NCBI GenBank assembly: GCA_903929475.1
Contig: CAIYUV010000002.1
Coordinates: 1 to 40,980, forward strand
From: an uncultured Spartobacteria bacterium
Lineage (GTDB): Bacteria > Verrucomicrobiota > Verrucomicrobiia > Chthoniobacterales > Chthoniobacteraceae
Length of the DNA stretch: 40,980 bases
Direction: 5' to 3'
Both the position numbers and the translations under genes were made by a program. The notes beneath the pieces were generated by a model, which did not search any database, was not told where the DNA came from, and saw only the letters and a program-made list of their open reading frames with translations. Numbering within the stretch: the stretch's first letter is position 1; the number at the start of each line of letters is the position of its first letter. This document shows, piece after piece, positions 1-8,547 of this stretch.

Positions 1-3000
1 GGTGACCCAGTTGCTCGCCGTGGTGCCGTTGGATGCAGCCCACACGGTGGTGTTGTTAGCGAGACCGCCCGTCCAATACGCGGTCGTAATCGCAGCGGCG
101 CTGTCAATGCTCACCTGCAAATCCGTCGCGGAGGTGGTGAATGGAGTCGCGGTGGTGAGCTTGAAATTGGTGTTGTTGAACACCGCGCCAATCGTCGGCA
201 CGGTGGCCGGGTTCAACGAGCTGCCGCTACCGCCGTGGATGAGCGTGTAAACATTCGTGCCCGTCAGCGGCGTGACGCCGTTGATGCCGTAGATGTTCAC
301 CGTCTGACTTGCATTGGTGATCGTCGCCGCGCCGGTCACATTGATTTCCGCGCTGGTCGCCGTGCTGCCGATGGCACCGCCGATGACCGTGCTGCCGCCG
401 GTGATGCCGAGCGCGCCACCGATGGCCAACTGTGCATCCGTTGTTGGATTGTAGGTCAGGTTCTTGCCGGCTGCGACCGTCACGCCCGCCGTGTTGCCGC
501 TGCCGCCAAGCGCTCCAGCGCTGCGGGCGATCAAGGTGCCGTTGGTGATGGTCGTCACACCGGTGGTGGTGTTGGTGCCGGTGATGAAGAGCTTGCCGCC
601 GCCCGAAAGAATCGTCTGGCCTGAATAATCGTTCGCGCCCGAGAAAAGCACGGTGCCCGCGCCGTTGAGGGTGATATTGGAGGTTCCGCCGCCGGAGATG
701 TTCGCTGCAACGTTCAGGTCAGGCTCGGCCTGCACGTTGGTGCTGTTGGCAACGTTGAAGTTGCGCGCGGCTGCACCGACATTGATTTTGCCCGCGATGA
801 TCGAAGTAAACGGGTTGTTCGTGTTGGTAACGGTCAGATCGCCGCCAAGGGTCAGTGTGCCGGAACCGGTGGTCACGTATGCAGTGCCGGTTCCGTTTGG
901 ATTCGAGACAGCCGCACCGTTGATGGAGATGGTGCTGTTGAGGGTGAGGGCGCCGATGGTGGTGCTGTTGCCGGCCAGATCGAGAATGGCCCACTGGTTG
1001 CCGGTGTTGCTGGCCACGCGGACGTTGGTGCCTGCTGGAAGCGCGCCAGCCTGAGCGGTGCGCAGGGTGCCGAGGACGATGTTGGTTTCACCACCGTAGG
1101 TGTCTCCCGAATTGTTAAGGATCAAAGTCCCAATGCCGTTCTTGGTGATGCCGCCCGCCGCGCCGCTGACGACACCATCAAACTGCACATCGCCGCCGGG
1201 TGTGGTGATTGTGCGGACGCCCTGACCGAGATCCAGCGTGGACTTGAAGGTGAGTTTGCCGATCTTGACCGCATCGCCGATGGTCGCATGACCGTTGAAG
1301 CTCGTGGGGTTCCAGACTTCGCGGGCCGTGACGCTGTCCGAGGCCAGACCGCTGGATGTGGTGATGCTGTTGTAGCCAAAGACGAGATTGCCAACGCCGA
1401 TGGCGCTGCTGGTGAATGTCGTCCCGAACGTGCCGACCGGGCTCGCGCCCATTTGCAGGGTGCCGTTGATGAGGACGGTGTCGCCGGTGTAGGTGCTTGC
1501 ACCATTGAGGATCAACGTGCCCGCGCCGGACTTGCTCAGCGATTTAACCGTCGTGCCGTCGCTGATCGCACCGCCGAGGGTAAAGGTGTTGGTGGCGGCG
1601 TTCACCGAAAGCGTGCGGGAAATTCCGGGTGCCGTGCCGAGCGAAACCGCGCCGTTGCCGAAATACAGGTTCGCACTGGCGACGGGCATGGTGTTGAAAT
1701 CACCATTGATGGTCAGCGGGTTGTTGTTGAGGTTGAAAATATTCGCCGCTGCAGTGAGGTCGAGGGAACCGCCGTTCATGACCACCGTGCCGGTGCCGAG
1801 CGCGGTCGTGAAGTTGCTGTTCGTGCCGTTGACTTGGACGTTGCCCGCATTGACCACCAGACCGCCGGTAAATGTATTGAGACCAGTCAGTGCAAGAGAG
1901 CCGGCGGAACCCGATTTGACCAGCGTCAGCGCATTCGTGTTGTCCTGAATGTTCGCGCTGATCGTAATCAAGCCCGTGCCCTGACCACCGGTGATGTATA
2001 GGTTGGCCGCAGCCGTTCCATTCTGCCGCAACACACCCGATGTGCCGGTGATGTTCTTCGCGTTGTTGGCAGCATCGGTGAACAGGATGCCGTTGGTTTC
2101 GAGGTTGAACTGATTGAGCGCGAATGTGCCGTTGTCCGCCGTAATCCTCAGGGAGTTCAGTGTGCGATTGTTGGTCAAAGGAGCACCAAACGCGCTCAAC
2201 ACCACGTTCTGGTTGGCCGTCCAGCCGCTGTCGTTGGCCGCGGCCGTAATGTTCGCCGCCACAACCTGGTCGCTGCTATAAACTGCGTAATCCGTCTGCG
2301 TGCCTGCTGCCGTGCCGACGGTGGCCCACCCCCCGATGATCTGGCCGGCGGTGGTCGTGCCCGCGCCGGTGACCTTGATGATGTTCGTGGTCGAGGGTGT
2401 CGTGGAGTTGCCCAAGCTGGCACCGGGTGCCGAGTAGGTGATGGCCGAGGCGTTACCAGCCCCGGTGTGCGTCAGGTTGCTGAATGTCAGCGTCTGTTTG
2501 TTGCCGAAGCCGGAGACTTGATCCTGGGTCAGCAGCGTATCCATCTGGCCGTTTGTGAGAGCCACCGTCCCTACCGTCTCGGCATAGGCCAGACCACCGG
2601 CATGGCTATAGGAGCCGTTGGCCATGGCCGCGCTGTTGTTATTAAACTGGAAGCCGCCGCCATACGAGGTGATGCCCACGCCGCTGCCGATGCGCACGAT
2701 TCCGGTTTCGGCATCCGTCTGGCCGTTGGCCAACTGCAAGACACCGCCATTCTCCAGCACGATGCCGCTGGTGGAGGCAATCGTCGCAAAGGTGCCCTGA
2801 ACGAGCACGGTGCCCTGATAGATCGAGGTCGCACCGGTGTAGGTATTGGGCAAATTGCCCTGGATGGTCAACTGGGCGGTGCCGTATTTGGTCAGACCAC
2901 CAGCTCCACTGCCGATAATGGCACTGTTGATGGTGGTGTTGCCGGTGCCACGGACGGTCAGGTTGCTGGCGCCGTTGGTGATGAAAGCAGTGGAGCCAAT

Positions 3001-6000
3001 CGTCAGCGTGTTCGTGGTGTCGTTTCTCCAAGTCTGCGAGGCACCCAATGTCAGCGGGGCGTTGATGGTCATGTTGCCGACCTGCGCATTGGTGGAAAGG
3101 TTGTCTGTGGCATTCGTCATGAAGATGCCGCTGTTGGCATTAGACGGTGAGAGCGTGAGGCGGAATCCGTCGGCGTTGAGAGCGACGGCGTTGGTGTCTG
3201 TATCAATCAGGCTGCCGAGCGTCATGTCGGCACCGAGCGTCGAGCCGGTGGCTGCCTGCGAGTCGGTCTGTCTGGAAAAAACTACCGTGGCACCTGATCC
3301 GGGCACGAGTGCCTGGTTGGCATTGGCCAGTGACGTGACAAAGTTGCTCTGCGTGGAGCCGTTGGAAACCGCCCATGTCTGCGTAGCCCCGGACAGATTT
3401 CCGCGCCAGAGTGCGGTGGACAACGCAGTCAGTCCGCCGGTGACGGGAACTGTCACATCCGTGGCGGTCGCCGTGGGCGTGCCGACGGTGAAGGTGTTGT
3501 TGTTATAGACGTTGTTGACGGTCCAGCCTGTGCCAGTGCTGAGCGTGCTGCCGGTGGCACCATGCAGAAGCGTGTAGGTGCCCGTTGCCGGAGTGATCCC
3601 TGCGGCGGAGAAGATGTTCACCTTCATCGAGGCCGCAGTGGCCGATGCGAGGCCCGCCACATTGATCTCGGCGCCGGTGCCCGTGGAGCCGAGTGAACCG
3701 CCGATGATGGTGTTGCCGCCGGTCATCGCAAGATTGCCACCGATGGACAACTGGGCGTCCGATCCCGCCCAGTAGTTCAATGTCTGGCCCGCTGCGATGG
3801 TCACATTCCCGGTGCCGAGCGCGCTGGCGCTGCGGGCATCCAATACGCCGCCATTGACGATGGTTCCACCGGCATAGGTATTCGTGCCGGAAAGAATCTG
3901 AATGCCACCCGCCGCCGCCTTCATCACAAGGGCGGTGCCGGTGCCGCCGCCGAGGTTGCCGGAATAATTCCGCACGAGTCCCGAGACGGGAAGGGTTGCG
4001 CTGGGGTTCAATTGCAGCGTGGCAAGGCTCGAAGGCAGCGACCATGCGGTGCTGCCGACCAGACCACCGAACGTCGGGTTCGATGAAAGCGCGGAGATAT
4101 CGAGAGTGCCCGAGCCATCGGTGTTGTAGGCGCTGTTTTGCAGGGCAGTGTCGCTGGTCAGTTTCAGCGTGCCGCCCGTAATCTTGGTGATGCCGGTAAA
4201 TGTATTGGCACCGCCGAGAACCTGCGTGCCGGGGCCGCCCAAAGTCAAATCGCCCGAGCCGCTGAGCACACCCGTGTAGGTTTTTACAATACTTGAGCCA
4301 CCCGTCAGCGTCGGAGCCGCACCGACGTTGATGTTGAGGTTGTAGCTGGGCAGGGCTACACCGATAGGCGATGTGGCACCGCCGTTGGTGATACCGCCCA
4401 TAGTCGAGATGCTGGTTCCGAAGAGCGCCTGACTACCTGCGTTCACGGAAGAGGCGTCGAAAGTGGCATACTGGGCAGCCAAGGGGTTCAACAACTGGAT
4501 GGTGCGGAGGTTAGCTGTCGACCCCGTGTTGTCGAATTTCCAATCACCAGTGAAGGTATTAGCTCCGTATAGAGCTAGCTTAGAATAACCGCCACCACCG
4601 AGTCCATGGAATAGCCCGCCCGGCCCGCTAATCGCCCCGAAGATATAGAAGTCGCCAGTTCCCGTGTTAATCGTCTGCATCCCGGTGTCGAGATAGATGC
4701 CGCGGTTTGCGCTCAAGCCCTTGCCATCCTGGGCAGCATTCAACAAGAGGATACCGCCGTTGCGGATGATGATGTTCTGGGCCTGAAATGAGGAAGGTGT
4801 GGCACCAAATTTTGATTCCGCAAATGTGCCGTTGGTCTCATCGGCGTTCAGCGTGCCGCCATTGATCACCGTGCCGCCTGTGTAGGTGTTCGTGTTTGAA
4901 AGGATCAAAGTGCCCGGGCCGTTTTTAACCAGCGTCAGGGGATTGGTGTTATTCGCAATCACCGCCGAGATGGTGATGCCAGCCGTGGACGAACCGGGAG
5001 TGACAACCAAGTTGGCCGCTGCTGTGCCGTTCTGCCGGACAACACCCGCGCCCGAGATGGTGAAAACGCCCGAACCACCGTTCAAGATGCCGAAGGTTTC
5101 GAGATTGTTGGAACCAAGGGCCAGAGGCTGTGCATTGCCTGTGTAGCGCAGCGTGTTAATCGTGCGGGTTGCACCCAGGGTGTCAGTCACAGCCAGCGTG
5201 TAGTTGCCGGCTGCCGTGCCATCCGTCCACGATCCGTTGGTGGTGGCCGTGATGCCCGCACCGACGACCTGATCGGATTTGTAAACCGCGTAATCGGTCT
5301 GGGTGGCTGCCGCAGTTCCAACCGTGGCCCAAGGCCCGATGATGTTGGACGCCGTGGTCGTGCCCGCGCTGGTCACGTTGATGAGGTTCGTAGTGGAGGG
5401 TGTCGCCACGGTGCCCAGGCCCGTGCCACCCGCCGAGAATGTCACCGGCGTGTTTACGCCACCACCCGTCAAGCCGCCAAGAGTCAGCGTCTGCTTGTTG
5501 CCGCCGCCGCCCACTTGATCCGTAGTCATTGCAATGTTGAAAACCCCGGTCGTGAGCGCGAGGGAGCCGATGGTTTCAGCGTAGATGTTTCCTGATCCGG
5601 AAGAGTTCGTGTAATTGAGCGTGCCGCCATTGGAGGTGATGGCCACGCTGCCAACGCGATCCAGCGCGCCTTCCGTGGAGTTCGCATTGGTCAATGTCAG
5701 GACACCGCCACTATTGAAAGTAAGCCCCGTGGAGCCGGAAATCGAGCCGGTCGCACCACTGATATTCAGCGTGCCGGAAGTCGTAAGATTACTGCCTGCG
5801 GTAAAACTGATAGCCCCATTGATTGTGGTGGTGCCTGTGTAGGTGTCCGCTGCATTCAGCGTCCATGTGCCCGTGCCGCTCTTGGTGAGCGAGGTGATAT
5901 TGGCCCCCGTGCCGCTGTCGCCGAGCACGGCGGACATCGTGGCGGCACCGGTCGCGCCCGTGCCGGAGCCTGTCAATGTGAGCGAGGCCGGGGCTCCGCT

Positions 6001-7542
6001 GTTGGAGAAGGCGATGCTACCGCCCGCGCTACCGATCACAAAAGTGCCCGCAGTAATTCCCGATGCATCGAGCGTGGCACCGTTGGCACCGATGGTGAAA
6101 AGGCGGTTGGTCGTCTGCGCTGTCGCACCTGTATATTGCAACGTGCCGCCATTGAGCACGAGGCTGGCCGCATTGGTCGCATTGCTGGTGGCATCGCCCT
6201 TGCCGATGCTGCTTTGAGTTCCGATGGCGGCGAACGCACTAGCGGCCGACACTTGCAAAGTGCCGCCGCTGATGGTCGTGGCCCCGGTCCATTGGTTGCC
6301 AGCCGTGGTGATGTTCAGCGTGCCGGCACCAAGTTTGGTCAAGGAACTTGTTCCAGTTGGAGCTCGCAAGGTGGCCCAAGTTACGTTCTGACTATTCGTA
6401 TCAAGACGATACTGATTGCCGCTGGCCTCGCTGAAGCGTCCGCTGTAATCGGTGGTGCATGCAGGGCTGAATTGCAGGGTGCCGCCGGAAAATACGATCG
6501 TGCCCGTGGTGGTGTTGAGCGCAGCGGCATTATCCAGCCGGATCGTGCCTGCGGTGATTGTGGTGCCACCGCTGTATGTGTTCGCGCCCGAAAGCACCAA
6601 TGTGCCGTTCCCGATTTTGTTCAGCGCACCGGTGTTTCCAGTCGAGGTGCCGGCCAGGATGAGCGTGTTGGTGATGTCGAATGTCGCGGTCTTGGCATTC
6701 GTGATATTGAAATTGCGATCCGTTGCCGCAGTGGCACCGGTGTATTGCAACGTGCCGCCGTCCATGACGAGGTTCGCAGCCGCATTGCTGGCCTTGCCGA
6801 GATTGCCGGCCGTGCCGCCATTCCCAATCGTCGAAACGCTCACCGTGCCCTGGCTGATCGTGGTCACGCCGGTGTTCGTGTTGGTTCCGGACAGCGTGAG
6901 CGTGCCCGCGCCGGACTTGGTGAGGGCGACCGCCGTCGCGCCGCCATTGGAAATCGCGCCGCTGATGTTCGTCGCGCCCGCACCGTTGACCGTGAGTGTC
7001 TCCGTCCCCGCGGTGCCGCCGGTGCCGCCGCTGACGTTGCCCGCGAAGATGAGCGAATTGGTCGTGCTGTTGTTCGTGAATGTGTAGCTCTGCGTCGTGG
7101 CATCCGCGCCGAGGATGACGCTGGCGTTGATCGTCTCATCCGCCGCCACCGTGGAACTCATCGTGATCGATCCGCCCGCGCTCAATGTGAAAGACTGGCT
7201 GCCCACTGCGCCGGAGCCGATGGTGTAAGCCGCTGCGGAAGCCGTGTCGAACTGCATGCTCGCCACGGACACGGACGTGCCCGCGAGGCTGATGGTCGTG
7301 TTGCCATTTCCTGCTCCGTTGAAAAGCGCCGTGTCGCCCGAGCCGGGGACTGCGGCATCAGTCCAGTTGCCGCCGACGCCGCCGGTGTTAAACAGGCTGT
7401 CCGTCGTTCCCGACCACACAATCGTGGCGGCCGATGCGGAGACGCCGAACAATGCAGCGAATGGCAGTGCGCAATATCGAAATGCGCGAACGGCGCGATT
7501 TGCGATGGAATTCTTTTTGGAGCGGAGTGTTTTCTTTTTCAT
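1..7542 (-). CDS. Giant autotransporter-associated beta-strand repeat protein (C-terminus outside window)
   Basis: Read on the minus strand from ATG at 7542, the frame stays open to position 1 (2514 codons) and has no stop in the window, so the C-terminus is missing. The N-terminus is a basic stretch (MKKKTLRSKK) followed by a hydrophobic Ala-rich signal peptide ending near ASAA. The mature part starts with the W-S-G...G-N-W pattern usual for these proteins. It carries at least a dozen repeats of the form LTKxGxGTLxLSGxNTYTGGT, for example near 6900, 6600, 5850, 4900, 3880, 1900, 1500, 1120 and 660. These mark the passenger repeat (PATR) that folds as a beta-helix. Composition is rich in Gly, Thr, Asn, Ser and Ala, with almost no Cys. 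Whether it ends in an autotransporter barrel, a PEP-CTERM sorting signal or another anchor cannot be seen. Function is probably a cell-surface or matrix protein. No Shine-Dalgarno site is evident before the ATG. Confidence 0.9.
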   Translation of the reverse strand, partial: MKKKTLRSKKNSIANRAVRAFRYCALPFAALFGVSASAATIVWSGTTDSLFNTGGVGGNWTDAAVPGSGDTALFNGAGNGNTTISLAGTSVSVASMQFDTASAAAYTIGSGAVGSQSFTLSAGGSITMSSTVAADETINASVILGADATTQSYTFTNNSTTNSLIFAGNVSGGTGGTAGTETLTVNGAGATNISGAISNGGATAVALTKSGAGTLTLSGTNTNTGVTTISQGTVSVSTIGNGGTAGNLGKASNAAANLVMDGGTLQYTGATAATDRNFNITNAKTATFDITNTLILAGTSTGNTGALNKIGNGTLVLSGANTYSGGTTITAGTIRLDNAAALNTTTGTIVFSGGTLQFSPACTTDYSGRFSEASGNQYRLDTNSQNVTWATLRAPTGTSSLTKLGAGTLNITTAGNQWTGATTISGGTLQVSAASAFAAIGTQSSIGKGDATSNATNAASLVLNGGTLQYTGATAQTTNRLFTIGANGATLDASGITAGTFVIGSAGGSIAFSNSGAPASLTLTGSGTGATGAATMSAVLGDSGTGANITSLTKSGTGTWTLNAADTYTGTTTINGAISFTAGSNLTTSGTLNISGATGSISGSTGLTFNSGGVLTLTNANSTEGALDRVGSVAITSNGGTLNYTNSSGSGNIYAETIGSLALTTGVFNIAMTTDQVGGGGNKQTLTLGGLTGGGVNTPVTFSAGGTGLGTVATPSTTNLINVTSAGTTTASNIIGPWATVGTAAATQTDYAVYKSDQVVGAGITATTNGSWTDGTAAGNYTLAVTDTLGATRTINTLRYTGNAQPLALGSNNLETFGILNGGSGVFTISGAGVVRQNGTAAANLVVTPGSSTAGITISAVIANNTNPLTLVKNGPGTLILSNTNTYTGGTVINGGTLNADETNGTFAESKFGATPSSFQAQNIIIRNGGILLLNAAQDGKGLSANRGIYLDTGMQTINTGTGDFYIFGAISGPGGLFHGLGGGGYSKLALYGANTFTGDWKFDNTGSTANLRTIQLLNPLAAQYATFDASSVNAGSQALFGTSISTMGGITNGGATSPIGVALPSYNLNINVGAAPTLTGGSSIVKTYTGVLSGSGDLTLGGPGTQVLGGANTFTGITKITGGTLKLTSDTALQNSAYNTDGSGTLDISALSSNPTFGGLVGSTAWSLPSSLATLQLNPSATLPVSGLVRNYSGNLGGGTGTALVMKAAAGGIQILSGTNTYAGGTIVNGGVLDARSASALGTGNVTIAAGQTLNYWAGSDAQLSIGGNLAMTGGNTIIGGSLGSTGTGAEINVAGLASATAASMKVNIFSAAGITPATGTYTLLHGATGSTLSTGTGWTVNNVYNNNTFTVGTPTATATDVTVPVTGGLTALSTALWRGNLSGATQTWAVSNGSTQSNFVTSLANANQALVPGSGATVVFSRQTDSQAATGSTLGADMTLGSLIDTDTNAVALNADGFRLTLSPSNANSGIFMTNATDNLSTNAQVGNMTINAPLTLGASQTWRNDTTNTLTIGSTAFITNGASNLTVRGTGNTTINSAIIGSGAGGLTKYGTAQLTIQGNLPNTYTGATSIYQGTVLVQGTFATIASTSGIVLENGGVLQLANGQTDAETGIVRIGSGVGITSYGGGFQFNNNSAAMANGSYSHAGGLAYAETVGTVALTNGQMDTLLTQDQVSGFGNKQTLTFSNLTHTGAGNASAITYSAPGASLGNSTTPSTTNIIKVTGAGTTTAGQIIGGWATVGTAAGTQTDYAVYSSDQVVAANITAAANDSGWTANQNVVLSAFGAPLTNNRTLNSLRITADNGTFALNQFNLETNGILFTDAANNAKNITGTSGVLRQNGTAAANLYITGGQGTGLITISANIQDNTNALTLVKSGSAGSLALTGLNTFTGGLVVNAGNVQVNGTNSNFTTALGTGTVVMNGGSLDLTAAANIFNLNNNPLTINGDFNTMPVASANLYFGNGAVSLGTAPGISRTLSVNAATNTFTLGGAISDGTTVKSLSKSGAGTLILNGASTYTGDTVLINGTLQMGASPVGTFGTTFTSSAIGVGNLVFGYNSITTSSGLASDSVTAREVWNPTSFNGHATIGDAVKIGKLTFKSTLDLGQGVRTITTPGGDVQFDGVVSGAAGGITKNGIGTLILNNSGDTYGGETNIVLGTLRTAQAGALPAGTNVRVASNTGNQWAILDLAGNSTTIGALTLNSTISINGAAVSNPNGTGTAYVTTGSGTLTLGGDLTVTNTNNPFTSIIAGKINVGAAARNFNVANSTNVQAEPDLNVAANISGGGTSNITLNGAGTVLFSGANDYSGQTILSGGGKLFITGTNTTTGVTTITNGTLIARSAGALGGSGNTAGVTVAAGKNLTYNPTTDAQLAIGGALGITGGSTVIGGAIGSTATSAEINVTGAATITNASQTVNIYGINGVTPLTGTNVYTLIHGGSGSSLNPATVPTIGAVFNNTNFKLTTATPFTTSATDLQVSIDSAAAITTAYWTGGLANNTTVWAASNGTTASNWVT

Positions 7543-7895
7543 AGGACGGAGTGGTTCTGGTGGAGAGGTTCTAGGGGTGAAGACTTTGTGATTTTACGAT
7601 GGCAAAATTTGATTTTTGGAAGGAGGTTGGAAGGAGGTTGGAAGGAGGTTGGAAGGAGGTTGGAAGGAGGTTGGATGTAGGTTGCGTTTGAGTTAGACGT
7701 TCCACTCCTGTTGGCAAGTGTTTTTTTGTAAAAGATAAAAGAAAGTTTCTGAGGCGGTGAAACCGCCGTGCAGACGGCTCGATCCGGGTGCTTTTTGCCA
7801 CTCAAAAATTGGCTGAGGAAGGCAGGCCTTCTCAACCGCAGATGGACGCGGATAAACGTAGATGCGGCGGGGAATAGTCTGCGCGAGGCTGCGTT
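7543..7895. other. Intergenic region upstream of the giant gene
   Basis: This 353-bp gap holds the 11-bp tandem array. An AT-rich stretch at about 7716-7752 could hold the minus-strand promoter of the giant gene, although I see no clean -35/-10 pair. A short inverted repeat lies around 7817-7840 (GAAGGC-AG-GCCTTC), downstream of the YkgJ gene and followed on the minus strand by a run of T; it may be its terminator. One arm of the CAGATG-type dispersed repeat lies at about 7839-7870. Short reading frames here have no coding character. Confidence 0.5.
7618..7683. repeat. 11-bp tandem repeat upstream of the giant repeat gene
   Basis: Five perfect head-to-tail copies of GGAAGGAGGTT (7618-7672) are followed by a sixth, degenerate copy (7673-7683). 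The array lies 76-141 bp upstream of the start codon at 7542. On the strand of that gene the unit reads AACCTCCTTCC, close to the anti-Shine-Dalgarno tail of 16S rRNA. The 11-bp period is about one helical turn. No spacers separate the copies, so it is a simple tandem array. Whether it is in the promoter or in the transcribed leader is unknown. Confidence 0.9.
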
Positions 7896-8357
7896 TTACG
7901 TTTGCAGCAGCGCCTCGCGCACGGCGACGGCGAGGTTGTGCGGGCCGGTGCCGTTGAGCTGGAAATCCACGACTTCGAGGCAGCGGATCAAATCGAGCAC
8001 TTCGCGCCGCGCGTAAGGGCCGCCGGCGGCTGCGCAAAAATGGGTGCGGCAGCCAAAGGGACGGTTTTCGTAGATGATGCAGCGGCTCCGCGCATCGAGC
8101 ATCGGGCACGCGCCGGTGGATGCATCAGTCGTCTCGGGCAGCTTGGTGCGTCCCGCCGCGCGCAGGGCTTTTGCGGCGAGCAGCGCCTCACCTTTTGTCA
8201 GCAGTGGGGTTTTTCCGGTGAGCTTGAAATGGCAGCATTCCGTCCGCCCGATACACGTGCGCTCGATAGGACGCGCTGCGAGTTCGTCGTAAACAGCACG
8301 CACCTCGGCAAGCGCGGGTTCGATGGTTTTGATGTGAGGCGTCGGGCGGTAGGCCAT
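7896..8357 (-). CDS. YkgJ family cysteine-cluster protein
   Basis: The product is a 153-residue soluble protein. Cysteines are grouped as in the YkgJ / putative zinc- or iron-chelating family: C-x5-C-C in the first third (TCIGRTECC), then a C-x-M-L-x4-R-C segment, and R-P-x-x-C-R-x-x-F-C near the end, with the family-typical phrase ENRPFGCR. It is expected to bind a metal or Fe-S cluster, but no reaction is established for the family. No signal peptide or membrane segment is seen. It lies 190 bp downstream of pyrG on the same strand, separated by dispersed repeats, so it probably has its own transcript. The start MAYRPTPH is the only good one. Confidence 0.85.
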   Translation of the reverse strand: MAYRPTPHIKTIEPALAEVRAVYDELAARPIERTCIGRTECCHFKLTGKTPLLTKGEALLAAKALRAAGRTKLPETTDASTGACPMLDARSRCIIYENRPFGCRTHFCAAAGGPYARREVLDLIRCLEVVDFQLNGTGPHNLAVAVREALLQT

Positions 8358-8380
8358 GGGAAAACTTGGATACCGGTTTC

Positions 8381-8462
8381 AACCACGGATGACACGGATT
8401 TTCACGGATGACCGCACGGTCCATTCTGAAAAATATCCGTGGTATCCGTGCAATCCGTGGTT
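8381..8462. repeat. ACGGAT-type dispersed inverted repeat
   Basis: The left arm starts AACCACGGAT at 8381 and repeats CACGGAT. The right arm (about 8432-8462) is its imperfect reverse complement and ends ATCCGTGGTT. It lies in the pyrG-ykgJ gap and could form a hairpin in either transcript. A related single arm occurs at 28264-28312, upstream of another gene. Confidence 0.75.
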
Positions 8463-8499
8463 CCTCATCGGACCGCATCCGAAGACATGGCGGATTATA

Positions 8500-8535
8500 G
8501 ATTTCGGATTTCGAGCTTCGGATTTCGGATTTCCG
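8500..8535. repeat. Short tandem GGATTTC repeat
   Basis: Between the inverted repeat and the pyrG stop codon there is a run of TTCGGATTTCGAGCTTCGGATTTCGGATTTC-like words with a 7-bp period and one interruption. It is non-coding and has no evident function. Confidence 0.6.
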
Positions 8536-8547
8536 CGCAATGCGCGG

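Noticed and set aside
6136-7680. Long plus-strand reading frames opposite the giant repeat gene (514 codons here, others at 235-2001 and 2467-3508).
   Set aside because: They have no domain character and are Arg/Ala/Gly-rich shadows of the minus-strand frame, which has a signal peptide and regular repeats.
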